Shown: positions 1 through 8,638, counted from the first letter of the stretch. The stretch: DNA of 64,000 nucleotides from Glutamicibacter ardleyensis (GCF_014644555.1 NZ_BMKX01000001.1:682001-746000); one strand, 5' to 3'. Notes: a model not told the origin generated them from the letters alone. Numbers and translations: made by a program.

Positions 1-516
1 TGCCAACGCGTCGCCCAAGGAGACCATCAGGCCTTCGATTCTCTCTACACGGAGTTATCTCCGGTGGTTTATGGAATCTCGGTGCGGCTGATTCGCAATA
101 CCGCGCAAGCTTCCGAGGTCACTCAGGAGGTTATGCTCGAAATTTGGAACAACGCGCAGCAGTACTCGCAGAGCGCCGGATCCATCTACGCGTGGGCCTC
201 AACGATAGCCCGTCGCCGGGCCATAGACCGGATCCGTTCGGAGGAAGCGCGGACCGCGCGCGAGGACCGCAACTTCACCGTTGACCGGGAAGTCGCGCAA
301 ATCGATGACGAGCTGATGGCTCAAGTCGATTCGGAGCAGGTCCGCGACTGCCTGGCAACCTTGACGGTCAAGGAAAAGCAGACGGTCATTGACACCTACT
401 ACGGTGGCAGCACCTACGCACAAGTGGCCGAACGCCGGCAGATGCCTTTGGCCACGGTTAAATCAAGAATCCGTAGCGCCTTGCAGCGCTTGAAAACATG
501 TTTGGAGGTGGCATAA
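1..516 (+). CDS. sigK: SigK-type ECF sigma factor (5' end outside window)
   Basis: ECF-family RNA polymerase sigma factor. The reading frame is open from base 1, so the first visible residues (CQRVAQGDHQAFDSLY) belong to region 2 and the true start lies upstream. Visible are 171 residues: the end of region 2 (WASTIARRRAIDRIRS) and a region 4 helix-turn-helix (TYAQVAERRQMPLATVKSRI). The stop codon touches the GTG of the next gene with no gap, the usual arrangement for a sigma factor and its anti-sigma partner. In mycobacteria SigK is held at the membrane by RskA and controls a small redox-related set; the same pairing is inferred here from the neighbour. Whether it is strictly SigK or another ECF factor paired with an RskA-like protein cannot be settled from this part. 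Confidence 0.85.
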   Translation, partial: CQRVAQGDHQAFDSLYTELSPVVYGISVRLIRNTAQASEVTQEVMLEIWNNAQQYSQSAGSIYAWASTIARRRAIDRIRSEEARTAREDRNFTVDREVAQIDDELMAQVDSEQVRDCLATLTVKEKQTVIDTYYGGSTYAQVAERRQMPLATVKSRIRSALQRLKTCLEVA

Positions 517-1260
517 GTGGATCGCCAGAATCATGACGGCTCATTGAGCACCGAAGACCATGAACTGTTGACCGGGCTGGCTTTAGAAGCCTTTGATTCA
601 CCCGAGGAGCGCGAACGCGCCGAGAAACTGGTCAGCTCCAACGAACAGGCCGCCCAATGGTTGCGTGGATACCGCGAGACCCTGGCACGCCTCGACCGGG
701 CTACGGCTATGGAGCCCCCAGCTGACTTGCGTGAGAAGATCTTCGCCGAGCTTCCGGAGCAAGCATCCCCAGCGCCAATTTCGCTGAGCGAACGCCGCGA
801 ACAGAAGCGCCGCTCCATGCCTCGCTACGGTTGGCTTGCGGCCGCCGCCGCGGCAGTGGTCTTAGCCGCTGTGCCGAGCGCTATCGCAGTCAACCAGCAT
901 CAGCGTGCGATCACCGCGGAATCCGAAAACAACGAGTTGCTTTCAGTGCTCGACGGCCAGCAGGTGAAGGTGGTCAACGCACAGATGCCGGACGGCAATG
1001 GCGCAATGACCCTGCTTGCCTCCTCCAAGGGCACGGTGGTGCTCGGCCACGATCTGCCGGCCATGGATCAGGAACACGACTACCAGCTGTGGACCATCGC
1101 TGCAGGCGGAACGCCGGTTCCCTCCGATGTAGTTCCCCACGGCGACTGGAGCGCACAATTGCCCGCCTTGCCGGAGGGCACAACGATCGCTTTGACCGTG
1201 GAACCGGCAGGTGGATCCCAGGCTCCGACCACCGATCCGGTGATGGCACTGGTCGGCTGA
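517..1260 (+). CDS. rskA: Anti-sigma-K factor RskA-like membrane protein
   Basis: Membrane anti-sigma factor, 247 residues. The N-terminal 100 residues form the soluble sigma-binding part (LLTGLALEAF, then a helical stretch). One transmembrane helix lies at about residues 105-124 (YGWLAAAAAAVVLAAVPSA), followed by an extracytoplasmic RskA domain of about 120 residues with the family pattern YQLWTIAAGG and a C-terminal MALVG. No HxxxCxxC zinc motif is present, as is usual for RskA. It starts with GTG directly after the sigma factor stop, with the ribosome-binding GGAGG inside the upstream gene, so the two are co-translated. Role inferred: it sequesters the sigma factor until regulated proteolysis releases it. 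Confidence 0.88.
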   Translation: MDRQNHDGSLSTEDHELLTGLALEAFDSPEERERAEKLVSSNEQAAQWLRGYRETLARLDRATAMEPPADLREKIFAELPEQASPAPISLSERREQKRRSMPRYGWLAAAAAAVVLAAVPSAIAVNQHQRAITAESENNELLSVLDGQQVKVVNAQMPDGNGAMTLLASSKGTVVLGHDLPAMDQEHDYQLWTIAAGGTPVPSDVVPHGDWSAQLPALPEGTTIALTVEPAGGSQAPTTDPVMALVG

Positions 1261-1282
1261 GCGGGGTATGACGACAGGTGGA

Positions 1283-1307
1283 TTTAGCTAGCTAGGCTAA
1301 ATACATT
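1283..1307 (+). promoter_or_regulatory. Near-palindrome and -10 element upstream of photolyase
   Basis: A 19-base near-perfect inverted repeat (TTTAGCTAGCTAGGCTAAA, 1283-1301) is followed at once by TACATT (1302-1307), which resembles an actinobacterial -10 element. The GTG start at 1313 lies five bases after it with no Shine-Dalgarno sequence, which suggests a leaderless transcript whose promoter is covered by a repressor or activator site. The repeat shares the GCTAGGCTAA core with the iron box at 48624 but has a different symmetry, so the regulator is not identified. Confidence 0.4.
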
Positions 1308-1312
1308 AGTCT

Positions 1313-2722
1313 GTGGCTATGAGGCAAGACTCCCTGACCCAGCCACCGCAACCCCTCCAGCTGGTGTTGTTCCGCGATGACCTGCGCACGCTGGACCACC
1401 CGGCCCTGTTAGCCGCACGGGAAGCCGGACCCACCGTGGCGGTCTTCGTTTTCGATGAGCAGTCCGAGGGCATCAGACCGTTGGGGGCGGCGGCCCGCTG
1501 GTGGCTACACCATGCGTTAGCCAGTCTCCGGGATTCCCTGCACGAACTGGGCATCCCCTTAATATTGCGTCGTGGGGCCACCGCGGAGATCGTGGCAGAA
1601 CTGAGCAGGGAATGCTCGCCGCAGGCTATCAGGTGGAATCGCCGGTATGGCCAAGCCGAACGCGCGGTGGACGCGCAGCTTAAAGCCGCGCTCCACGGCG
1701 CGGGAATCGATGCCCACAGCTACGCGGGGTTCTTGCTTCACGAGCCATGGGAACTGCTGACCAAGAACCAGACCGGGTTCAAGGTCTTCACGCCTTTTTA
1801 CAATGCGCTGCGAAACGCTGAAATACGGCCACCCCTGCCCAGGCCAAGCGCCCAAGACCCGCTCGACGCTTCAGGGGTGCGCAGCGATCGGCTGGAGAGT
1901 TGGAACTTACTGCCCACTTCACCGGATTGGTCCGGCGGCCTGCGAGACACCTGGACTCCGGGCGAGCCCGCGGCCCGCCAACGCCTAGCCGACGTCCTTG
2001 AATCAATCGCCGGGCACTACGTGGATCACCATGACCGACCGGACCTCGACGGCACCTCGGCACTGTCCCCGTCGCTACGCTGGGGACACCTGAGCGCTCA
2101 CCAAGTATGGGATGAATTGAGCCGGCACGCGGCGCATTCTCCGGCCGCCGCCGAGGGCGCCACCGCGCTACGCCGCCAAATCGCTTGGCGGGACTTTTGC
2201 TGGCACCTTTACTACCACCACCCACAGCTACCCACGCAGAACCTGCGTCCAGAATTTGATGATTTTAATTGGTCCGGGCCAACCGATTCACCCGAAGCCG
2301 CGGACCTAGTGGGCGGCTGGCAGCGCGGCCGCACCGGCTTCGCACTGGTCGATGCGGGAATGGCGCAGCTATGGCAGACCGGTTGGATGCACAATCGGGT
2401 GCGCATGGTCACCGCGAGCCTGCTAGTGAAGAACCTCGCGATCCACTGGAGGGTGGGCGAGCAATGGTTCTGGGACACGCTGGTTGACGCCGATATTGCC
2501 AGCAACACTGCCAACTGGCAATGGGTGGCTGGGTGCGGAGCGGATGCCGCGCCCTACTTCCGCATATTTAATCCCGAATTGCAGGCCAAAAAATTCGATC
2601 CGCAGGGCTCCTACGTGGCCCGATACGCACCATTGGCCATTGAGCCACTGGTAGATCTCAGACAATCACGAATACAAGCTCTAGAATCTTACAACCACAT
2701 GAAATCGCGGCAGCATTCGTGA
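1313..2722 (+). CDS. phr: Deoxyribodipyrimidine photolyase (class I CPD photolyase)
   Basis: Light-driven repair of cyclobutane pyrimidine dimers, cytoplasmic, 469 residues, which is normal for class I bacterial photolyases. The N-terminal alpha/beta antenna-binding domain starts at LQLVLFRDDLRTLDHPAL; the C-terminal FAD domain carries the family signatures WRDFCWHLYYHHP, GWMHNRVRMVTASLLVKN and NTANWQWVAGCGADAAPYFR. GTG at 1313 is used because a -10-like TACATT sits just upstream and no ribosome-binding site is visible; an ATG two codons later (1319) is the alternative. It is a stand-alone gene between rskA and the molybdenum enzyme. The DNA-binding and FAD motifs match CPD photolyase better than a cryptochrome, but cryptochrome-like activity cannot be excluded by eye. 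Confidence 0.92.
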   Translation: MAMRQDSLTQPPQPLQLVLFRDDLRTLDHPALLAAREAGPTVAVFVFDEQSEGIRPLGAAARWWLHHALASLRDSLHELGIPLILRRGATAEIVAELSRECSPQAIRWNRRYGQAERAVDAQLKAALHGAGIDAHSYAGFLLHEPWELLTKNQTGFKVFTPFYNALRNAEIRPPLPRPSAQDPLDASGVRSDRLESWNLLPTSPDWSGGLRDTWTPGEPAARQRLADVLESIAGHYVDHHDRPDLDGTSALSPSLRWGHLSAHQVWDELSRHAAHSPAAAEGATALRRQIAWRDFCWHLYYHHPQLPTQNLRPEFDDFNWSGPTDSPEAADLVGGWQRGRTGFALVDAGMAQLWQTGWMHNRVRMVTASLLVKNLAIHWRVGEQWFWDTLVDADIASNTANWQWVAGCGADAAPYFRIFNPELQAKKFDPQGSYVARYAPLAIEPLVDLRQSRIQALESYNHMKSRQHS

Positions 2723-2837
2723 GTTCAAAAAATTTGCGAATCCTCCAATCCAAGAGCGCCACGGTGACGAATAACCTGTAGGAGCTCCCAGAGCCCAGTC
2801 GCAGGCACGTGAATAACAACGTATGAGGTGGTCAAAG

Positions 2838-4403
2838 ATGGATCAGGCAATCAGATCCAAGCGTTTTGAGCTATTTGCCTTCGGGCTCGCCGGATTCATC
2901 TCCGCCGCGGTCCTGTTTGCCGTCGCGCAATTGGTCTCGGTATTTTTTGCGACCTCCTCGGCCCCCTTCGTCGCACTGGGCTCAACATTCATTGACTTCA
3001 CGCCGCCGTGGCTGAAGGATTTTGCCATCGCGACCTTCGGGACCAATGACAAACTCGCACTCTTCGTCTCCTTGGGCATCGTTGCCGCCATCCTCGCGGC
3101 CCTGGTAGGGCTGCTGGCGCGCCGCAACTTCGTCGCAGCGGCGATCGCCATCCTCATTCTGTCCGCGGTGATCGGCACTTCGGTCATCACCCGTTCGGCT
3201 ACCGACTCCATGGACTTGGTGCCGGTCATCATCGGCACCTTATTCGGCCTGGGCACGCTTAAATGGTTGACCGGACTAGCTTCCACCGGCCGTTCGCCGA
3301 GGCACGAGGAAGAACCGTCCGCGGGACCGTCCCGCCGTAAATTCCTGGTGGCTTCCTCGCTTTCTCTGCTCGGAGCGGCCATCGCCGCCGGCGTGGGCAC
3401 CTCGATTGCAGCGACACGAAATGCGGCTGAAGCCGCACGCCTTGCTCTGGGATTACCTGCGCCTAAAGCCAAGGCAGCAAAGATTCCCACGGGCGCGCAA
3501 GTTGATGTCAAGGGAATGCCCAAGTTCGTCACGCCCAACGAAGATTTCTACCGTATCGACACGGCGCTTTCCGTACCACGCATAGACCCGGCCGAATGGT
3601 CGCTTCGCGTCCATGGCATGGTCGACAACGAATTCACCATGAGTTTTAACGACCTCTTGGGTGAAGAACTCGTCGAAAGCTACCTGACGCTCACCTGTGT
3701 CTCCAACCCGGTGGGTGGAGACTTGGTAGGCAACGCCAAATGGCTGGGCTACCCCTTGCGGAAATTACTGGAACGGGCAGGTCCGCAAGCCGGTGCCGAC
3801 ATGGTGCTCTCTACCTCCATCGATGGATTCAGCGCCTCCACACCGCTGGAAATACTCACCGATGACCGCATGGCCCTCTTGGCTCTCGGAATGAATGATG
3901 AACCGCTGCCGCTGGAACATGGGTTCCCCGTGCGCATGGTGGTGCCAGGACTCTACGGCTACGTGTCCGCCACCAAGTGGGTCGTTGATCTTGAAGTGAC
4001 GCGATTTGGCGAAAAAGATGCTTACTGGACCACGCGTGGATGGTCCGAGCGCGGCCCTATCAAGATGTCTTCGAGAGTAGATGTGCCGCGCTCCTTCACG
4101 AAGCTCCCGCCGGGAGAAGTGGTTATAGGTGGCACCGCGTGGGCACAGACCATCGGCATTTCCAAGGTCGAGGTCAAGGTCGATGATGAGCCGTGGCAAA
4201 AGGCCGAGCTAGCAGAAGAAGCCACACTAGATACGTGGCGCCAGTGGCGTTACGTCTGGAAGGGCGGAAGTTCTGGCAACCACTCGGTCACCGTGCGCGC
4301 CTACAATGCCGATGGTGAAATGCAGACCAGTGACCGTGCGGATCCGGTACCCAACGGTGCCAGCGGTTGGCAGCGAGTGCAGTTCTCCATCGCGGACTCA
4401 TAG
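2838..4403 (+). CDS. Membrane-anchored molybdopterin oxidoreductase, sulfite oxidase family
   Basis: About 521 residues. The first 160 residues hold several transmembrane helices, then a twin-arginine-like SRRKFLVASSLSLLGAA segment forms a further helix, so the catalytic part is expected outside the membrane. The oxidoreductase molybdopterin-binding domain follows, with the molybdenum-ligand cysteine in LTLTCVSNPVGG (about residue 287) and family signatures FPVRMVVPGLYGY and KWVVDLEV. A C-terminal Mo-co dimerisation domain carries IGISKVEVKVDDEPW. ATG at 2838 is chosen over 2823 because GAGGTGG lies seven bases before it. The substrate is unknown: this actinobacterial subfamily is distant from true sulfite oxidases. 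No haem or cytochrome partner gene is adjacent. It ends at a strong bidirectional terminator. Confidence 0.85.
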   Translation: MDQAIRSKRFELFAFGLAGFISAAVLFAVAQLVSVFFATSSAPFVALGSTFIDFTPPWLKDFAIATFGTNDKLALFVSLGIVAAILAALVGLLARRNFVAAAIAILILSAVIGTSVITRSATDSMDLVPVIIGTLFGLGTLKWLTGLASTGRSPRHEEEPSAGPSRRKFLVASSLSLLGAAIAAGVGTSIAATRNAAEAARLALGLPAPKAKAAKIPTGAQVDVKGMPKFVTPNEDFYRIDTALSVPRIDPAEWSLRVHGMVDNEFTMSFNDLLGEELVESYLTLTCVSNPVGGDLVGNAKWLGYPLRKLLERAGPQAGADMVLSTSIDGFSASTPLEILTDDRMALLALGMNDEPLPLEHGFPVRMVVPGLYGYVSATKWVVDLEVTRFGEKDAYWTTRGWSERGPIKMSSRVDVPRSFTKLPPGEVVIGGTAWAQTIGISKVEVKVDDEPWQKAELAEEATLDTWRQWRYVWKGGSSGNHSVTVRAYNADGEMQTSDRADPVPNGASGWQRVQFSIADS

Positions 4404-4453
4404 AAACTGCCTGCTTCAACCGTGGTGCCTTTGAATGGGCCGCCGTCCAGGGC

Positions 4454-4493
4454 GTAAAAATTGACCGGCACAGCAGCGCCGGTCAATTTTTAC
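4454..4493. terminator. Bidirectional terminator
   Basis: Perfect 16-base stem (GTAAAAATTGACCGGC and its complement) with an 8-base loop, lying between two convergent genes. Each arm ends in an A/T run, so it can terminate transcripts from both the molybdenum enzyme and the MhuD-like gene. Confidence 0.85.
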
Positions 4494-4506
4494 GGGTCGT
4501 GAAATG

Positions 4507-4800
4507 CTAGAGCTCGACGATTTCAAATTCCATCAAGTCTGCACCCTGCGCGACTGGTTTCTTGTCGCTTCCCGCATGGGCTGCCTCTGAGCGCTGATCC
4601 CGCCAGTTTTCAAAATCTTCGCGGGTGGCCCACTGGGTGAAAACAAAGTATCGATCTTCGCCTGCTACTGGACGCAAAAGCTTAAATCCTTCAAATCCGG
4701 GCGAGCTGTCCACCGAGTTTTTGCGAGCGGCGAAACGCTTCTCCAGTTCGGGACCTGCCTCGGCCGGTACCTTCAACGCGTTGATGACAACAATCGACAT
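4507..4800 (-). CDS. mhuD: MhuD/IsdG-type haem-degrading monooxygenase
   Basis: Small ferredoxin-fold ABM-domain protein, 97 residues. Three residues known to matter in the haem-degrading members sit at the positions reported for mycobacterial MhuD: Asn7, Trp66 and His75. The segment VPAEAGPELEKRFAAR and the run PGFEGFKLLRP also match that family as I recall it. MhuD opens the haem ring to release iron, giving mycobilins, in the cytoplasm. The protein probably serves haem-iron use or haem turnover; the window's siderophore importer is 44 kb away, and no haem importer is adjacent. The start is preceded on its strand by a purine-rich AAGGGAGAAAC. A generic antibiotic-biosynthesis monooxygenase role is the alternative, but the conserved triad argues against it. 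Confidence 0.82.
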   Translation of the reverse strand: MSIVVINALKVPAEAGPELEKRFAARKNSVDSSPGFEGFKLLRPVAGEDRYFVFTQWATREDFENWRDQRSEAAHAGSDKKPVAQGADLMEFEIVEL

Positions 4801-4869
4801 GTTTCTCCCTTACTGCCCGGTAAATTCCGGGCCACCGATGATTCCTCATCTCAGCCTACCTCGCGGCTC

Positions 4870-5325
4870 TTAGGCCAACGCGTCTTGTTTCGTTTGTAGA
4901 CGCACCAGCTTGGATTGCCGGGAAATATGGTTTGAGTTGTTCACCGCGATGTACCACGAGGCACCAACAATGAGCAGGATCAAAGACATCCCAAGAGCGC
5001 TGGCTAGATCAGGGGCAAACATTATTGGGTTGATGATGGAAACAACCACCACAACCACGCCAACCCATTGAGCAATCTTGGTGAACCCCGGCCGAGCACG
5101 GCCAATCAAAAAGGTCAGGAAACCTAGAATCAAGAACGGCAACGCGATGAAACGAACGACATGAATGAAATCCACATTCTGGAACATTCCACCGGTGAAT
5201 TTCATGGACGCGCCAGCAGCTTCACTAACTAAGAGCACAAAAACGCTCATGACCACCGCACCAAAGGTAGCGATAATCACTTGAACGTAGTTGAAAGGCA
5301 TTTTGTACTTCATTTCAGCACCCAT
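4870..5325 (-). CDS. Four-helix membrane protein of unknown function
   Basis: About 151 residues with four predicted transmembrane helices (VIIATFGAVVMSVFVLLVS; FIALPFLILGFLTFLIG; IAQWVGVVVVVVSIINPIM; ALGMSLILLIVGASWYIAV). The cytoplasmic tail ends RQSKLVRLQTKQDALA. ATG at 5325 is chosen over the upstream ATG at 5376 because GAGGAGA lies about eight bases before it, and the extra 17 residues do not look conserved. I do not recognise a family. It stands between the haem enzyme gene (same strand, 69-base gap) and divergent arfB. Confidence 0.65.
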   Translation of the reverse strand: MGAEMKYKMPFNYVQVIIATFGAVVMSVFVLLVSEAAGASMKFTGGMFQNVDFIHVVRFIALPFLILGFLTFLIGRARPGFTKIAQWVGVVVVVVSIINPIMFAPDLASALGMSLILLIVGASWYIAVNNSNHISRQSKLVRLQTKQDALA

Positions 5326-5449
5326 GGCTGAACATCTCCTCGGCAACTCGAAAATGGAGAACCCATCCAATTTCAATGTACTCCCGTTTGGCTGCCTTGA
5401 ACCTAAGAGATTTTATTCGCTCATGCGGGAGACATGGGAAGCTTGAAAT

Positions 5450-5872
5450 ATGGATTTAGAGATCACCCGTGCACTGAGCATTCCGGAATCGGAACTCAAG
5501 TGGAGGTTCTCGCGTTCTTCTGGCCCAGGCGGTCAACACGTAAACACCTCCGATTCCCGTGTTGAGCTGTCTTGGTCGGTCCCTGGCTCACGGGTAATCA
5601 GCGATCACCAGCGCGAACGTTTACTGGACCGCTTGGAATCAAAGCTCATTGCGGGAGTCATTACGGTCACCGCTTCGGAACAACGCTCACAATTGCGCAA
5701 CCGCGAAATCGCTTTGCAAAAATTAGCCCAGAAAGTTGCTGCCGCCCTAGTACCGGATGGTCCGAGTCGCCGTGCAACCAAGCCGACGAAGGGTTCCAAA
5801 CGACGTCGGCTCGCGGCGAAGTCGCGGCGTTCGGAAACCAAGGCACAGCGCAAACGTCCGTCTGCTGACTAA
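5450..5872 (+). CDS. arfB: Alternative ribosome-rescue factor ArfB (peptidyl-tRNA hydrolase, YaeJ/ICT1 type)
   Basis: 140 residues. A release-factor-like domain carries the catalytic GGQ motif in SSGPGGQHVNTSDSRVELSW (near residue 27), followed by the usual ISDHQRERL. The C-terminal tail from about residue 105 is strongly basic (KGSKRRRLAAKSRRSETK), the part that in this family enters the empty mRNA channel of a stalled ribosome. The protein hydrolyses peptidyl-tRNA on non-stop complexes, a backup to trans-translation. GGGAAG about nine bases before ATG 5450 supports the start. It is a single-gene unit; downstream is a 600-base stretch without a convincing gene. Confidence 0.93.
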   Translation: MDLEITRALSIPESELKWRFSRSSGPGGQHVNTSDSRVELSWSVPGSRVISDHQRERLLDRLESKLIAGVITVTASEQRSQLRNREIALQKLAQKVAAALVPDGPSRRATKPTKGSKRRRLAAKSRRSETKAQRKRPSAD

Positions 5873-6478
5873 ACTGCCGATCCATTCGTAAATATTTTCT
5901 GCAGTACTCCAGTTCCTATAAATAGTGCCGCGAAATCGCTGTTTTCGGCATTTCACACACGGTACGTTTTCTAGCGTCGGCACTTGTCAACAAACTCGTT
6001 ACCGGCATGCGGAGCCTGCAGGCTATGACAGGAACAACTCGCCTCTCGAGAAACCAAAAATCTGTAGAAATTGGATGTTCAGGTTCCCGAAACCGGAAGC
6101 ATGCTCAAGATCATCGTTGGTGGAAATACCCGGGATGCTCTGACATTTGGAGCGCATGGACTTCAAAGACCTAGACGTACCGACGCGGTTTTGGCAGGTA
6201 TTTCTCTCACCACGACGTGTTCATGGAGGCGAGGGTTCTCACCGAAGTAACAATCTGAATACGAGTCCGCGAAGTGGAACCAGTCAGTTCGGTCCATTGC
6301 CAACGGCAAAGCTCGGGGTGACCCCGAGTCCGAGGACTAACGCCGAGCCAGCCAAAATGCACGTGGTCTTGGTCAGGGTATTTGGTGTGCCAAAACGAGA
6401 AATCTTCTTCATCGAAATTCCGTACTCCTACCTACGGGGGTCTATCTTTATCTCGTCGCGTCTAGTGATTTCAGATGA
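5873..6478. other. Gene-poor stretch with a possible Usp relic
   Basis: About 600 bases with no convincing gene. Longer open frames here have no ribosome-binding sites and no recognisable protein pattern. One short frame (6101-6250, plus strand, 49 codons) begins MLKIIVGGNTRDALTFGAHG, which resembles the first strand and helix of a universal stress protein (KIVVGxDGSxxSRDALxxGA), but it then loses all similarity. It may be the start of a decayed Usp gene or chance. Confidence 0.35.
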
Positions 6479-6973
6479 TCAACTGCCGATGAAGAAATAT
6501 CCCCCGTTCAGACCATCCACCATAATGCGGTAAGACTTACCATCTAGCTGAGCTTCCAGCACCCAGTTCGGTTTCCACACCTTGCCTACACTGCGCTGTT
6601 CACGCACGCCGCCCTTCCAAGCCAAACGGGCCCTGCGCAGAGCCGCAGTAGCAAGTAGTGCTTTCGCTTTCTGACGTGCAGAGTCAAAATCAATGGTGTT
6701 CCACTGCGGATCAAGCACCGGTTTGAAACCTATGCTGTCGCTCGGGTCTGCTGCCTGCCACGGGCCGCTAATAAATGCTTTGCCGGAGAAGTAATCCACC
6801 AATGTGTGAGTCCTGCCCACCCGTCCGGCAAGCTGGGGCACGTCGAAAACAAAACCGGCAAATGGGTGATGTCGCTGCGTGGCCGAGATGACCTTCATCC
6901 CCGGGGCCTTGGCCTGCAAGATCGACTCGGCATATTGCGCATCAACTATGGTGCGCAGCACTAGCTCATTCAT
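6479..6973 (-). CDS. Uncharacterised protein translationally coupled to the symporter
   Basis: About 164 residues, no signal peptide or transmembrane helix. ATG 6973 overlaps the end of the symporter gene by eight bases (ATGAATGA), a strong sign of translational coupling and a better start than the in-frame upstream ATG at 7012. Visible: an N-terminal helical part (NELVLRTIVDAQYAESILQA), a beta-rich middle with FVFDVPQLAGRVGRTHTLVD, and a Lys/Arg-rich C-terminal half ending VDGLNGGYFFIGS. The C-terminal part with alternating Trp, Leu and Lys could bind a nucleic acid or a membrane-protein tail, but I recognise no family. Its coupling suggests it assists, regulates or acts on the symporter or its substrate. 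Confidence 0.7.
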   Translation of the reverse strand: MNELVLRTIVDAQYAESILQAKAPGMKVISATQRHHPFAGFVFDVPQLAGRVGRTHTLVDYFSGKAFISGPWQAADPSDSIGFKPVLDPQWNTIDFDSARQKAKALLATAALRRARLAWKGGVREQRSVGKVWKPNWVLEAQLDGKSYRIMVDGLNGGYFFIGS

Positions 6974-8513
6974 CTCGGCCAGCCATTTCTGCCTGGCTTG
7001 CCAACATCGCATCCTGCCCCATGATCATCTTGGCCGGGATCGGACCGATCTTCGCCGTCTCGTCCAGCGCACGGACGATATGCTCTGGCACCGGATGTGT
7101 TTTCTGAGACGCTAGGCTGCCAATGATCATGGCTACGGTTGATGCCAAAATACCGGTAACCATCGGATCGATGCCCGTTGCATAGGGAGCCCCGGACACA
7201 GTCCAGAGCACCGAGACCAACGTTCCGGCGACCATTGAGGAGATAGCTCCCACGGTATTTGCTTTCTTCCACCACACGGCACAGACATAGGCCGGAACAA
7301 AAGCGCTACCAAGCACGGTGGTAGAGAAAATGACGATGGCGGCAACTGCAGGCGGTTCAAAAGCAGCAATGGCAAAACCAATAACTGCCAGGACTAGAAC
7401 GGTGATGCGTGAAACCCACACCATCTGCCTGTCGCTCATTTTCTTGTTGATGAATCGAGCGTAAATATCTTGGCTGGCAATCGTGCCTGCCTGCAGTAGC
7501 AAGGCATCTGCTGTAGACATGATTGCTGCCATGATTGCGGCCATCACAATGCCCACGGCAAACGTTGGAAGCACGGCATCTGCGACCTCAAAAATTGCCG
7601 TTTCCGGGTTGGCAAGGTTTGGCAGCAGAATCAGTGCGAACATACCCACCAGGTAGGGGCCGGGGATGAAAAGAAGGTTGAAGATCAACGAGTAGGCCCC
7701 GGCTGTACGTGCCACCGATGGTTTTTTCATTGCCATGTGGCTGACCACTACGTGTGGCCAACCCATGTAGCCGATGGAGAAAACTAATAGCGCGCCAATG
7801 ATGACGCCCCATTGCCCTTGATACCCAAGGTCGGCGCCCCACATGGTCAACATGTTCGGATTGATTGCGCCAATGGCCTCATTGCCCTTGGTAAAACCGC
7901 CGATAGCTATCAACGTTGCAATCAGAACCCAGACCATGCCGACTACCATGATGATCGCTTGAACGAAATCGGTATATGCCACTGCGAGGTATCCGCCGAG
8001 GAAGGTGTACAGCACGATCACACCGATGGCGATGGCCAGCGCCACAGGGAAGGAAACTCCGGTGACCATCTCCAACCCACGACCCCCAGCGATGAACTGC
8101 GCCAGTAGGTAGAAAAACATGCAGAATAGCGCGACCGGGGCTGCGATGAGCCGGATCCACTTTGAGGGGTAGCGGTGCTCTAAGTATTCGATGGAGGTGA
8201 TGGATCCCAGAATTTGGGACAGTTTACGCATCCTCCGGCCTAGCACCGATAGGTTCAGAATGCCGCCACCGAGGTCACCGAGCGCGTACCACATGCCAAA
8301 ATAGCCTTGGGTGTAACCCATGGAACCTGCACCCATGAACATGTAACCCGACATCGACGAACTTTGCAGGCGAAGAGCCGTCACTCCTGGACCTATGCTA
8401 CGACCACCGAGCAGAAAACCCTCGGAGTCGTTCTGTCCTTTCTTCATTGCCCAGACGCCTATGCCTGCCATCGCAATGAAGTAGATGATTAGAAAGAGAA
8501 TTTCGATGCTCAC
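6966..8513 (-). CDS. Sodium/solute symporter (SSS family)
   Basis: Membrane carrier of 515 residues with about 13 transmembrane helices, normal for the PutP/PanF-like SSS family. Family marks include an N-terminal GFLLGGRSIGP, SSSMSGYMFMGAGS in the second helix, and the conserved MAAIMSTADALLLQAGTIAS segment that forms the second sodium site. The start overlaps the end of a 42-codon gene (ATGA), and its end overlaps the uncharacterised downstream gene, so the three form one operon. A PucR-family regulator is transcribed divergently and is the likely controller. The substrate cannot be read from sequence; a purine derivative, amino acid or carboxylate is possible given the regulator. Confidence 0.9.
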   Translation of the reverse strand: MSIEILFLIIYFIAMAGIGVWAMKKGQNDSEGFLLGGRSIGPGVTALRLQSSSMSGYMFMGAGSMGYTQGYFGMWYALGDLGGGILNLSVLGRRMRKLSQILGSITSIEYLEHRYPSKWIRLIAAPVALFCMFFYLLAQFIAGGRGLEMVTGVSFPVALAIAIGVIVLYTFLGGYLAVAYTDFVQAIIMVVGMVWVLIATLIAIGGFTKGNEAIGAINPNMLTMWGADLGYQGQWGVIIGALLVFSIGYMGWPHVVVSHMAMKKPSVARTAGAYSLIFNLLFIPGPYLVGMFALILLPNLANPETAIFEVADAVLPTFAVGIVMAAIMAAIMSTADALLLQAGTIASQDIYARFINKKMSDRQMVWVSRITVLVLAVIGFAIAAFEPPAVAAIVIFSTTVLGSAFVPAYVCAVWWKKANTVGAISSMVAGTLVSVLWTVSGAPYATGIDPMVTGILASTVAMIIGSLASQKTHPVPEHIVRALDETAKIGPIPAKMIMGQDAMLASQAEMAGRDE

Positions 8514-8638
8514 GGGGTCTCCTCCACGTCTTCACGCTTCCACCCGCGGCTAAGCCACATGAATACGACCGTATAGATAATCCATAGGGTCGGAACACCC
8601 AGGATGACAACTGTTGTGAACGTCGGCAGACCAAACAT
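8510..8638 (-). CDS. Small single-helix partner of the symporter
   Basis: 42 residues: one transmembrane helix (TFTTVVILGVPTLWIIYTVVFMW) followed by a charged tail (SRGWKREDVEETP). ATG 8638 has AAGGAG nine bases upstream; a longer frame from 8713 has no such site. The stop overlaps the symporter start by ATGA. Short one-helix proteins are known beside several SSS carriers, so an accessory subunit role is inferred from position and shape. Easily missed by gene callers because of its length. Confidence 0.72.
   Translation of the reverse strand: MFGLPTFTTVVILGVPTLWIIYTVVFMWLSRGWKREDVEETP

Noticed and set aside
4801-4869. Possible iron box before the MhuD-like gene
   Set aside because: GAGGTAGGCTGAG on the minus strand needs a one-base gap to match the DtxR consensus and lacks the second half.
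6147-6533. 128-codon frame downstream of arfB
   Set aside because: No ribosome-binding site, no family pattern, and it overlaps the 3' end of the coupled hypothetical gene on the other strand.
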